From Streptomyces microflavus (lineage in GTDB: Bacteria > Actinomycetota > Actinomycetes > Streptomycetales > Streptomycetaceae), in the NCBI RefSeq assembly GCF_014650075.1, contig NZ_BMUG01000016.1, positions 1 to 64,000 on the forward strand: a DNA stretch of 64,000 nucleotides. The letters are read 5' to 3'. The position numbers were made by a program, and so were the translations under genes. The first letter of the stretch is position 1, and every line of letters begins with the position of its first letter. The notes below the pieces were generated by a model that saw nothing but the letters and a program-made list of their open reading frames with translations, had not been told where the DNA came from and did not search any database. Positions 43,401-50,792 of this stretch are shown piece after piece.

Positions 43401-46400
43401 CACAGAGAACTCGACCACGACGGTGATCTCGGAGAAGATCATTCTGGGCGGCAAGACTCTAGCCCGTCCCAAGTATGTGATCGCTCCGTCCTCGGCTGTG
43501 TCGGCACCCACTTGTGCAGCCACACCGTCGACCAAGGGCTGCCGGATCCTGGAGTACCAGTACGCCACCGCCACAACGGCGAGCGCTACTTCGTTGGGCA
43601 CTGTTGCGGGGCAGGTCTCGGGACTTCGTCTCTGGACCACCCTTCCGGGCGCATCGACATCGACCGCGACAGCCGTCTCCCAGTACGCGTACGACAACCA
43701 GGGCCGTCTGCGCGAGCAGTGGGACCCGCGTATCTCCCCAGCGCTCAAGACCTCGTACACCTACGACAGCGCTGACCGCGTGCTGACCCAGACTCCTCCC
43801 GGCGAACTGCCGTGGACGTTCAAGTACGGCAAGGTCGGTTCCAACGCTGTGGCAGGCGAGGGCATGATGCTGGCTCTCTCCCGTCCCACGCTGAAGGCTG
43901 GCACGAAGGACGAGCAGGACGGCAACAAAGCCGTCACCTCTCTCGTCTACGAAGTACCGCTGTCGGGTGATAAGGCACCGAACGCGGTTTCCCCCAACCA
44001 GGCTGCCCAGTGGAGCCAGACGGACGCGCCGACAGACGCCACCGCGGTCTTCCCCGCCGACCAGGTTCCTGCTTCTCACCTCGGAGGTGATCTGGCAGCG
44101 ACCGACTACGGCAAGGCCACCATCACCTACACCAACGCCTCAGGGCGAGCGGTGAACACCGGCCTTCCTGGCAGGCACCTGACCGTGACGCAGTACGACC
44201 GATTCGGCAACACCGTCTTCGAGCTGTTGGCCACCAACCTCGAGCTGGCCGTGGGCAGCGAGGCCTACCAGGTCAACGAGCAGAGCGAACTCGGCATTCT
44301 CGCCGACACTCCAACCGAACGCGCCCGACAGCTCGGTACCGTCTCGGTGTACTCCGCCGACGGCATGCGGAAGCTGGAGGAGTACGGGCCTCTGCACCTT
44401 GTCACCCTGACAAAGCCTCTTAACGGCGACGCGGACAGCCCCGCCCTTCCCGCCGGGGTCCAGGTGGCGGCCCGGGCACACACCACCATCGGATATGACG
44501 AAGGCCGACCCACTGACGGCACAGCCACAGTGTCCAACCAGCTCACCAGCACGACCGTCGGCGCTGCGATCGACGGTTACCCGACCGACGGAGACACGCG
44601 CAGTACAGCCACTGTCTACGACTGGGCAAAGGGACTACAGACCGCCGTTGTCGTAGACCCCGGCGGGTTGAAGCTCAAATCGGGCACGAGCTACGACGCC
44701 CAGGGCCGCACAGTCAAGACCACAGCACCGAAGTCCAACGGGGCAGACGCCGGTGCGACAGTCACCCGTTACTGGTCCGGCACCGGAACCGGTACGTGCG
44801 AGGGACGCCCGGAATGGGCAGACCTGGTCTGCTCGACGGGCCCGGCTGCCCAGATCACCGGCAGCGGTTCGAACCCGAACGAACTACCGACCAGCACCAT
44901 CGAGTACGACCGGTGGGGCAACCCCGCCAAAATCACCGAGACTGCCAACGGAGTGACCCGCACAACATCCCACGTCTCCGATGCCGCAGGGCGCGCGACG
45001 CAGACCCAGATCACCGGCGGCGTCGGCACGGCGGTAGCAACCCAGACCACCACGTACGATCCCGCCAGCGGTGCCGTAGCGACGGCCGCCGACGGCACCG
45101 TCACCATCCAGCACACGATCGACGTGCTCGGCCGGGAAATCAGTTACAACGACGGATTGGGCAACACCACCCGAAGCGAATACGACAGCCGCGACCGCAA
45201 GATCCGGGTGAAAGACTCCGTACCGTCAACGGTCTCCTACGACTACGATGACCTCGGCGGTTTGCCGACACGGATCCATGATTCTGTGATGGGCACCATC
45301 GGCGACGTCACGGGCTTCTACGACTCCGACGGCCGCCTCTACAAGCAGAAGCTGCCGTGGAACATGGACGTCGAGTTCAACATCGATCCCACCGGCGCCG
45401 AAACATCCCGCTACTGGCACTGGGAGTCCGGCTGGACTGTCCAGGGCGAAACCACCAGCCAGAGCATCCACGGCCAGGTCGCCAACCGCACCACCTACAC
45501 CGGAGGTGGCGCCTACCAGGAGCACACCTACGACGCGGCTGGCCGCCTCACTCGCGTAGACGACTCGCGAGCGGGCGTCACCACCCACCGGGCATACGCC
45601 TTCGACGACAACACCAACCGCACCGCTCTGACAACCACCGTCGATGACGTCGACGGAGGCACAGCGGACACGGACACCGTCAACTACGGATACGACAGCG
45701 CGGACCGGCTGACCGGCACCGGCACCGTCTACGACGCACTCGGCCGCACCACCACCCAGGCCGGCGGGGCACAGTACGCCTACTACGCCAACGACATGGT
45801 TCGCCAGAGCACGGCAAACTCCAAGCGCACCACCTGGAACCTGGACGCTGCCGGCCGACTCGCCTCCTGGACTACGGAGGAACAGGCAGAAAGCGGGGCC
45901 TGGAGCAACTCTGCCACCCTGACCAACCACTACGGCAGCGGCAGCGACAGCCCGGACTGGACCGCAGGAGCCGACGGCAGCATCAGCCGCAGCGTGAAGG
46001 ACCTGACCGGCGATCTGATCGCCGCAACCAGCGCAACCGGAGACGTCGTCCTGCAGCTGACCAACCTGCACGGAGACGTCGCCACACAAATTCCGCTGGT
46101 TTCCGGCTCCACCCCGGTGGTCAACGCCTACGACGAGTACGGCAACCTGCTGCCCGGAACCGATCCCACCCGCTACGGCTGGCTCGGCGGCAAACAGCGC
46201 TCCAGCGAAACCCCCAGCGGAGCGACGCTGATGGGCGTGCGCCTCTACGATCCCAGCATCGGGCGATTCCTGTCAGCGGACCCGATTCCGAACGGAAACG
46301 CCACCGCCTACGAGTACTGCGCCGCGGATCCCATCGGATGCACCGACCTGACCGGTGCGTATAAGGTCACGCGGTGGAGTCCGTGGTACTCCCCGGTCTA

Positions 46401-46662
46401 CTACGTGACTGTAAAATTCAATAAGAAGGAAACGAAGGCCATGGCCCTAGGTGGAGGAGTTGTTGGCGGCTACCTGTCCGTCATCAAGGACAACCTGCCA
46501 AAGAGCTTCAAGCACGTAATCTACGCTTTGCGAGCCGTAGCCTGGTATATCGCCAGCGTATCGGCCATCGCTGTCGCCCGCAAAAAATGCACCAAGATCT
46601 ACGCTGGCGCAGTAAAGTCGACCGTGCTTGCCACATGGAACGTATACACGGTCAAGTGCTGA
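40468..46662 (+). CDS. Giant RHS/YD-repeat protein with variable C-terminal tip
   Basis: 2064 residues, start ATG 40468 after GAGGA. The N-terminus is basic with one hydrophobic segment (PVALAVTLVMAVQAGVIVQ), so it is exported or anchored. Then come a DNRLRE-type beta domain (~350-510: TFVQEGHTTDQSTSTDLKIG, WSCTAKGWDLYSTGAPS), Fn3-like repeats and a long RHS shell with YD repeats (YDNQGRLREQWD, YDSRDRKIRVKD, YDAAGRLTRVDD). The conserved core end is VRLYDPSIGRFLSADPI and DPIGCTDLTG. From 46357 the last 101 residues are unrelated to the core, with hydrophobic runs AMALGGGVVGGYLSVI and AVAWYIASVSAIAVA and three Cys: the toxin position of polymorphic RHS effectors. A membrane-acting tip is inference. 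Confidence 0.9.
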   Translation: MLPSFNRGTRLRPADSDQPLRPSKQRLRPVALAVTLVMAVQAGVIVQGTGAAIALAKDTETTKPPATSKDLGPATAASEAAARLKAKIQNRRIEVTEARSETSSAFVNADGTVTSEMYSGPIRFKEDDGSWHDVDPTLAVSADGSISAKGHPHGLTLAGKKPAPKALKATGVANASAGVPLVTIEDRAGRPMELGWYGSLPTPTIEGAESTVARYKNVMPATDMLIESTRTGYEQFLELKDRSAVDVNGQVSYSLQAKGLKAKVHDDGSVTFTDSKGKAAGILPSPVMWDARTDKNSGEHTRTAKVGVKVTQDGDRITIALTPDAGFLADEKTQFPVTIDPSINVGASFDTFVQEGHTTDQSTSTDLKIGNNGSSQVARSLLSFPMKNITGKQVTAAKLNLFAYHSWSCTAKGWDLYSTGAPSTSTRWTAQPSWGTKYATSTQTKGFSSSCNDGWVNVDATSLAQTWAANGNATNHLGLRASDESDPYGWKRFNSGNAASNTPYLSVTYNSIPNVPTLIAPAAAASTNVTTPTLSAKALDGDGSQVKFDFEVWASNGTSALRTGTTAYVASGAQASWKPTALPAGSYKWRARASDATANSAYAPFRTLTVDTTAPATTAVSSTDFPASQWSGTPDDAGNFTGTFRFTPPTSDVKEVQWKLDSGTWQSLPTTGTAVTTKPVFRAGKHTVTARTKDAAGNISAETGYTFSAGSGAALLTPGDGDRPARRAELTGQGKTTDTGVRYQYRRGETDTWKNVPAQDVRRKANGSVLPAWPATVTGGNTEALIWNITDTLSEDGPVDLRAVFTDATTTDASPPTTVTVDRNAGEAPSEDVGPGSVNALTGDFGLSATDASGFDLTATRSFSSRRPANGSQQEGQVAIFGPQWTSGTLANLSESDWAYVRPTSATSLAVVDVAGAEIGFTATTSGGWKPETRANGLTLTGTLAGSFTLKDTKGSTSVFTKVDPAATAWQLSRTFLPTENSTTTVISEKIILGGKTLARPKYVIAPSSAVSAPTCAATPSTKGCRILEYQYATATTASATSLGTVAGQVSGLRLWTTLPGASTSTATAVSQYAYDNQGRLREQWDPRISPALKTSYTYDSADRVLTQTPPGELPWTFKYGKVGSNAVAGEGMMLALSRPTLKAGTKDEQDGNKAVTSLVYEVPLSGDKAPNAVSPNQAAQWSQTDAPTDATAVFPADQVPASHLGGDLAATDYGKATITYTNASGRAVNTGLPGRHLTVTQYDRFGNTVFELLATNLELAVGSEAYQVNEQSELGILADTPTERARQLGTVSVYSADGMRKLEEYGPLHLVTLTKPLNGDADSPALPAGVQVAARAHTTIGYDEGRPTDGTATVSNQLTSTTVGAAIDGYPTDGDTRSTATVYDWAKGLQTAVVVDPGGLKLKSGTSYDAQGRTVKTTAPKSNGADAGATVTRYWSGTGTGTCEGRPEWADLVCSTGPAAQITGSGSNPNELPTSTIEYDRWGNPAKITETANGVTRTTSHVSDAAGRATQTQITGGVGTAVATQTTTYDPASGAVATAADGTVTIQHTIDVLGREISYNDGLGNTTRSEYDSRDRKIRVKDSVPSTVSYDYDDLGGLPTRIHDSVMGTIGDVTGFYDSDGRLYKQKLPWNMDVEFNIDPTGAETSRYWHWESGWTVQGETTSQSIHGQVANRTTYTGGGAYQEHTYDAAGRLTRVDDSRAGVTTHRAYAFDDNTNRTALTTTVDDVDGGTADTDTVNYGYDSADRLTGTGTVYDALGRTTTQAGGAQYAYYANDMVRQSTANSKRTTWNLDAAGRLASWTTEEQAESGAWSNSATLTNHYGSGSDSPDWTAGADGSISRSVKDLTGDLIAATSATGDVVLQLTNLHGDVATQIPLVSGSTPVVNAYDEYGNLLPGTDPTRYGWLGGKQRSSETPSGATLMGVRLYDPSIGRFLSADPIPNGNATAYEYCAADPIGCTDLTGAYKVTRWSPWYSPVYYVTVKFNKKETKAMALGGGVVGGYLSVIKDNLPKSFKHVIYALRAVAWYIASVSAIAVARKKCTKIYAGAVKSTVLATWNVYTVKC

Positions 46663-46685
46663 GCGAATCACTGGAAGGGGGAAAG

Positions 46686-46871
46686 TTGGCAGTTCTCGAA
46701 AACGGTAGGATTCAAGCTATAGCGGACGCCGCAATAGCGACCGTACTGGCTGGCCTCACCCTATGGTTGGCCATACAGGGAGAAACCCTCCTAACGGTCA
46801 TTTTTGCGGTGGGAAGTGCGACGTACGTGGGGGATATCCTGCGTAGAGCCAGAAAGAGACGGCGCGCTTAA
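46686..46871 (+). CDS. Small two-helix membrane protein, candidate immunity to the RHS tip
   Basis: A TTG at 46686 follows a strong GGAAGGGGGAAAG box, 23 bases after the RHS stop; 61 residues. It has two hydrophobic helices (IATVLAGLTLWLAI and LLTVIFAVGSATYVGDIL) and a very basic tail RRARKRRRA. Position directly behind an RHS tip is where immunity genes sit, and a membrane protein suits a membrane-acting toxin. I recognise no family. The operon ends at the hairpin 15 bases downstream. Confidence 0.6.
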   Translation: MAVLENGRIQAIADAAIATVLAGLTLWLAIQGETLLTVIFAVGSATYVGDILRRARKRRRA

Positions 46872-46885
46872 CCGAAAACCGAACG

Positions 46886-46920
46886 CAGTAGGCCGGCTTC
46901 CTCAGGAAGCCGGCCTACTG
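46886..46920 (+). terminator. Hairpin ending the RHS/immunity unit
   Basis: CAGTAGGCCGGCTTCCT and AGGAAGCCGGCCTACTG are perfect complements over 17 bases, meeting at one central base (effective loop larger). It is placed directly after the small membrane gene. Confidence 0.8.
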
Positions 46921-47034
46921 TCATTACGGAGCTCTTCCCATCCTGTGACGACGGGGTGATGGTCGGTGGTGATCTGCGTTCGTAACGAGGCAAGGCTCCT
47001 GGCCGTGAGGAATAGTCAATACCTGTGGATCAAG

Positions 47035-47517
47035 TCAGTTCGGCGGTTGCTCCGGTCGTTCCATCCGTCGGCTTGCCGCGTTGCGGACGCGGCGGGTGCG
47101 TCCCCGTTCGGCGAGCAAGCTGAGGGCGTTGGATGAGGTAATGATCCGCGCGGTCGTGGCCGTGCGTTGGAACCAGTCGGATGCGGCGGTGAGCTCCTCG
47201 GCCGCCCATGACTCGTTCATGGCCATGGTCCTGAGAAGGGTCCACTCGCGCAGGCGGCGGCTGAGGTAATCCCGGTCCCCGACGATGGCGGCCATGCGGT
47301 GGGCCCAGGCGGTGAAAGCGGTGTCGGTCAGCAGCTGGGAGGCCCGGCGGTCCAGGTGGTGGATCACTGCGGCCTGCGCCATCGCCACATCCTGGTCGCG
47401 CAGCACCGTGGCCACCAGATCGGCCTCCTCCGCATCCGCGACAGCGTCGAGAGCTTGCAGGTAGTGCGCGTAACGCAGGTGCTCGGCGGGTTCGGAGTCG
47501 TGCTGCGGGTCGGTCAT
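47035..47517 (-). CDS. IS256-linked passenger protein
   Basis: 160 residues, ATG 47517 overlapping the transposase stop (ATGA). It is helical throughout: EPAEHLRYAHYLQALDAVAD, AVIHHLDRRASQLLTDTAF, REWTLLRTMAMNESWAAEEL and ASDWFQRTATTARIITSSNA, with a basic tail. From memory, similar proteins follow transposases of certain streptomycete IS256-like elements, so it is probably an element-borne accessory gene. No function is known to me. The frame is intact although the transposase in front of it is broken. Confidence 0.65.
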   Translation of the reverse strand: MTDPQHDSEPAEHLRYAHYLQALDAVADAEEADLVATVLRDQDVAMAQAAVIHHLDRRASQLLTDTAFTAWAHRMAAIVGDRDYLSRRLREWTLLRTMAMNESWAAEELTAASDWFQRTATTARIITSSNALSLLAERGRTRRVRNAASRRMERPEQPPN

Positions 47518-48264
47518 GCGGCCATCCCTTCGGGCCGTTCCACCAGGTGGCCACGCTCGAAGCGGGCGCCGGCCCGGACCAGGGCGACGGGGTGGGGTGC
47601 GTTCACCGATCGCCAGCGGGCTTGGGCGGACTCGATGAGCTTGAAGACCATCGGGAGGGCGGCGGTCCGCCTCCCGGCAACCTGGGTGACCTTCGTTCGG
47701 AGCCGCACGGTGGCGAAGGTAGATTCGATGGGATTCGTCGTGCGTAGGTGGATCCAATGTTCGGCCGGATAGTCGAAGAACGCCAGCAGTTCGTCCGCGT
47801 CGTCCGTGATCCGCTTGACGACCTTGGGGTACTTCGCGCCGTACTGCTCGGCAAAGGCGATCACCGCCTTGACCGCATGCTCCTTGTCCTCGGCGTTGTA
47901 GATGTTCTGGGTCGCGCGCTTGGCCGCGGGCTGCGCGGACTTGGGCAGGGCGTCCAGGCAATTGGCTGTCTTGTGAACCCAACACCGCTGGTGGCGGGTG
48001 GTGGGGAAGACCTCGCTCAACGCGTTTCAGAAGCCGAGTGCACCGTCGCCGATGGCCAGCACTGGGGCACGCATGCCACGGCGTGCGCAGTCACGCAGCA
48101 AGCCGGCCCACGCCTCGGACGACTCCCGGTAGCCGTCGATCATCGCGATCAGCTCCTTTGTGCCATCCGCCCGCATGCCCATCAACACCAGCACCGCGGC
48201 TTTTACGTCTACGTCTGGGCCGACGGCGTCCACCTGCGGATCCGCCTGGAAGAGGCGGAGCCGC
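47514..48264 (-). pseudogene. IS256-family transposase, truncated, nonsense-mutated and locally inverted
   Basis: The C-terminal two thirds are clear: VLVLMGMRADGTKELIAMI, DGYRESSEAWAGLLRDC, RRGMRAPVLAIGDGALGF, a TGA stop at 48027 where family members have Trp, then ALSEVFPTTRHQRCWVHKT, DELLAFFDYPAEHWIHLRT and TNPIESTFATVRLRTKV. The expected preceding block YVYVWADGVHLRIRLEEA is present but on the opposite strand (48202-48258). The N-terminus is replaced by an IS5-type fragment. Inactive. Confidence 0.85.
48196..48264. other. 57-base micro-inversion bounded by GCGGCT/AGCCGC
   Basis: The plus strand here encodes FYVYVWADGVHLRIRLEEA, the IS256 block that should lie on the minus strand just before VLVLMGMRADG. 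The segment is flanked by the inverted hexamers GCGGCT (48196-48201) and AGCCGC (48259-48264), as expected for inversion by template switching at a short inverted repeat. Confidence 0.6.
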
Positions 48265-48350
48265 CAGCATTTGAGGGTGGCCATGGCGCGTTCGCCGAGG
48301 CTGCGGATCTTGGCGTGATCGCGCTTCGCCAGGCCAGGCAGTCGCCGACA
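48265..48350 (-). pseudogene. IS5-family (DDE_Tnp_4) transposase fragment, left of the Gabija pair
   Basis: The minus strand reads LAKRDHAKIRSLGERAMATL and KCWRL, the C-terminal helix region of DDE_Tnp_4 transposases. It ends where the IS256 relic begins and lacks the last ~25 residues of the family. Confidence 0.55.
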
Positions 48351-48567
48351 AGAACATCAAGTCCGTGACCTTTCCCGTCCCTTCTGTGAGTGGAACCAGA
48401 AGCGATATGTCCTCCTGACCAGATCCCCTGCCGAATGAGTTCGTCTCGTCGGCCGCGAAGCTCTTCAGCGGTGGGCTGAGGGCGGGGAGGCACTTATCGC
48501 GGTCATCGCCCGGTAGCGCCTTCTCTTCTCAGAACCTGCGGTCGGGATCTTCCGCGCGAGCAGCCTC

Positions 48568-48700
48568 TTACCTGCGCAGGAGGCTGGCGTTGCGTCGGCG
48601 GGCGCTCTTGAGCTGCGCTTCCTTGTACTCGATTTCGGCGGCCAGGGCGAGGTTCTGCGGGGAGCGGCGGCTCTCCTGCACGCTGCCCTGCCGGGCCGGG
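48568..48700 (-). pseudogene. C-terminal fragment of an unknown protein
   Basis: Codons ending TAA at 48568 read ESRRSPQNLALAAEIEY, KEAQLKSARRRNASLLRR, a charged helical tail. No start or upstream homologous sequence is evident. The rest of 48351-48905 shows no gene and should contain the promoter of the nuclease gene. Confidence 0.3.
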
Positions 48701-48905
48701 CAAGACCGTCACGGGTGGCCCGCAGGAGTGCGGTTGTCCGGGCTGGGCGAGGCGCCTGGGACCCTTGTCTCCGCAATTTGCCGGATTCTCCGCGAGCGGC
48801 GACCTCGGAGAGCATAGGATTCCGGAAATATCGATCATGGGCCGCGCGCCTGGGGGACTCCTTCCCGGAGAAGAGGGCGCCGCGGCCCCGTCGGCGGGGG
48901 AATCT

Positions 48906-50792
48906 GTGTACTTGGCGCATCTTCGGGTCGAGAACTTCCGGGTCTTCGGAGCCGCGGCCCAGAGCGAGGGCGAGACGGACGCGTCGCTGGACCTGTCGTT
49001 CACGGCCGGGACGAACGTGCTCGTCGGTGAGAATGACAGCGGGAAGACGGCGATCATCGACGCGATCCGGCTGTGCCTGCAGACCGCGGCGTCGGACTAC
49101 TACCGTGTCTCCCAGGACGACTTTCACCTCGGGAAGGGCGGGCGGGCGGAGACCTTCACCATTGTGTGCGGGTTCACTGCTCTGTCGACCGAGGAGCAGG
49201 CGGTCTTCCTGGAACTGCTCACCCACGACCGCGGCGGCGCTGCCTGGCTCTGCGTGACGTTTAAGGCCCAGCGGATGGACCCAGTCCGAAACCGGGTCTC
49301 GGTCACCACCCGGACCGGACCGGACGGCAACGGCCCCGCCCTGGACGGCGCCGCACGCGAACTCCTGCGCGCCACCTACCTGCGCCCCCTGCGCGACGCG
49401 GAGGCGGAACTGCGCTCGGGCCGTGGATCACGGTTGTCCCAGATCCTCGCCGGCTACCCGGCGATGAAAGACCAGGGGATCGATGACTACGACCCCGATG
49501 GCGACGACCCTCCGTCCACTCTGGTGGGGATCCTGCGCCGCGCCGAGCACGACATTCGCGACAACGATGCCGTCGCTGATGTGAGTCAGGACATCAACTC
49601 GGCTTACCTGCAGCGGTTCGCGATCGGCGATGACGTCCTGCGCGCCAAGATCAGCGTCGCCACCGACGCGACGCTGGCCCGCGCGCTGGAACGGCTCGAA
49701 CTGAATCTTTTTACCGAGTCCGACGAGTGGACGCGCCGCGGGCTCGGCTACAACAACGCCTTGTTCATGGCCGCCGAGCTCCTCTTGCTGGGCAAGAGCG
49801 AACTGGCACCCCTGCTGCTGATCGAGGAGCCCGAGGCGCACCTCCACCCCCAGCTCCAGACCCGGATCATGGACCTGCTCCGCGACAAGGCCCAAGGGCC
49901 GCAGGAGGGCGGCAGGGCCCCGGTCCAGGTCATCCTGACCACCCACAGCCCCCAACTCGCGTCGTCGACGCCCGTCGAGTGCCTGACCCTTGTCGTCAAG
50001 GGCCGCGCCTTCCCGCTGCGGCACGGCATCACACGTCTGACCGGCGAGGACTACGCGTTCCTGACCCGGTTCCTGGACGTCACCAAGGCCAACATGTTCT
50101 TCGCCCGGGGCCTGGCGATCGTCGAGGGCGACGCCGAGGCAATCTTCCTGCCCGCCCTCGCCGCCGCCCTGGACATGCCCTTCAACGAGCTCGGCGTCAG
50201 CGTGGTCAACGTCGGCCACGTCGGCCTGTTCCGCTACAGCCACGTCTTCCAGCGCTCCGGCGAGCAGATACCCGTCCCCGTCGCCTGCATCCGCGACCGA
50301 GACCTCGTCCCCGCCGGCACCCCGGAGAAGATGCGCGGCGAACTGAAGTGCTGGGACGAGATGACGGAGCAGCAGATCGCCGCGCACGTCACGGACCTCG
50401 CCAGCGGCGACGACGGACCGGTGAAGACCTTCGTGTCGAACTGGTGGACGCTGGAGTACGACCTCGCCGCCACCTCCTGGACCATGGCCAGGCTGATGCA
50501 CCGCGCGGCCAAGCTCGCATCCGTCGCAGAACGGTCCTGGCCGGACGCCGCCAAGACCGATCAGGTCATCGCCCAGGCCGACAAGAATGTCGACGAGTGG
50601 GAAAGCCAGAACCTCACTCTGGAACAGGCCGCCCTGAACATCTACAGACCACTCAAACTCAACAGCGCCAGCAAGTCGATCACCGCGCAATTCGCCGCCC
50701 AACTGCTCACCTCCACCCCGCTGACGGAGAGCGACGTCCCGCCCTACCTGGTCGACGCCTTCAAGCACCTGTGCGGCGAGGTGACCCCGTGA
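48906..50792 (+). CDS. gajA: OLD-family ATPase/TOPRIM nuclease, Gabija GajA-like
   Basis: I chose GTG 48906 (MYLAHLRVENFRVFG) with GGGGGA five bases upstream; an ATG at 48837 in the same frame is the alternative. 628 residues. ABC-type ATPase: Walker A LVGENDSGKTAIIDAI, signature-like NNALFMAAELLLLGKSE, Walker B LLLIEEPEAHLHPQ and the H-loop TTHSPQLAS. Then a TOPRIM domain with GLAIVEGDAEAIFLPALAA and VACIRDRDLV. OLD nucleases with a downstream UvrD-like helicase form Gabija, a phage-defence complex that degrades DNA when nucleotides are depleted. The GTGA overlap with the helicase supports this. Confidence 0.85.
   Translation: MYLAHLRVENFRVFGAAAQSEGETDASLDLSFTAGTNVLVGENDSGKTAIIDAIRLCLQTAASDYYRVSQDDFHLGKGGRAETFTIVCGFTALSTEEQAVFLELLTHDRGGAAWLCVTFKAQRMDPVRNRVSVTTRTGPDGNGPALDGAARELLRATYLRPLRDAEAELRSGRGSRLSQILAGYPAMKDQGIDDYDPDGDDPPSTLVGILRRAEHDIRDNDAVADVSQDINSAYLQRFAIGDDVLRAKISVATDATLARALERLELNLFTESDEWTRRGLGYNNALFMAAELLLLGKSELAPLLLIEEPEAHLHPQLQTRIMDLLRDKAQGPQEGGRAPVQVILTTHSPQLASSTPVECLTLVVKGRAFPLRHGITRLTGEDYAFLTRFLDVTKANMFFARGLAIVEGDAEAIFLPALAAALDMPFNELGVSVVNVGHVGLFRYSHVFQRSGEQIPVPVACIRDRDLVPAGTPEKMRGELKCWDEMTEQQIAAHVTDLASGDDGPVKTFVSNWWTLEYDLAATSWTMARLMHRAAKLASVAERSWPDAAKTDQVIAQADKNVDEWESQNLTLEQAALNIYRPLKLNSASKSITAQFAAQLLTSTPLTESDVPPYLVDAFKHLCGEVTP

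Noticed and set aside
48202..48258. A separate plus-strand IS256 copy
   Set aside because: Only about 19 codons match and they fill exactly the gap in the minus-strand relic, with short inverted repeats at both ends; a local inversion explains it better.
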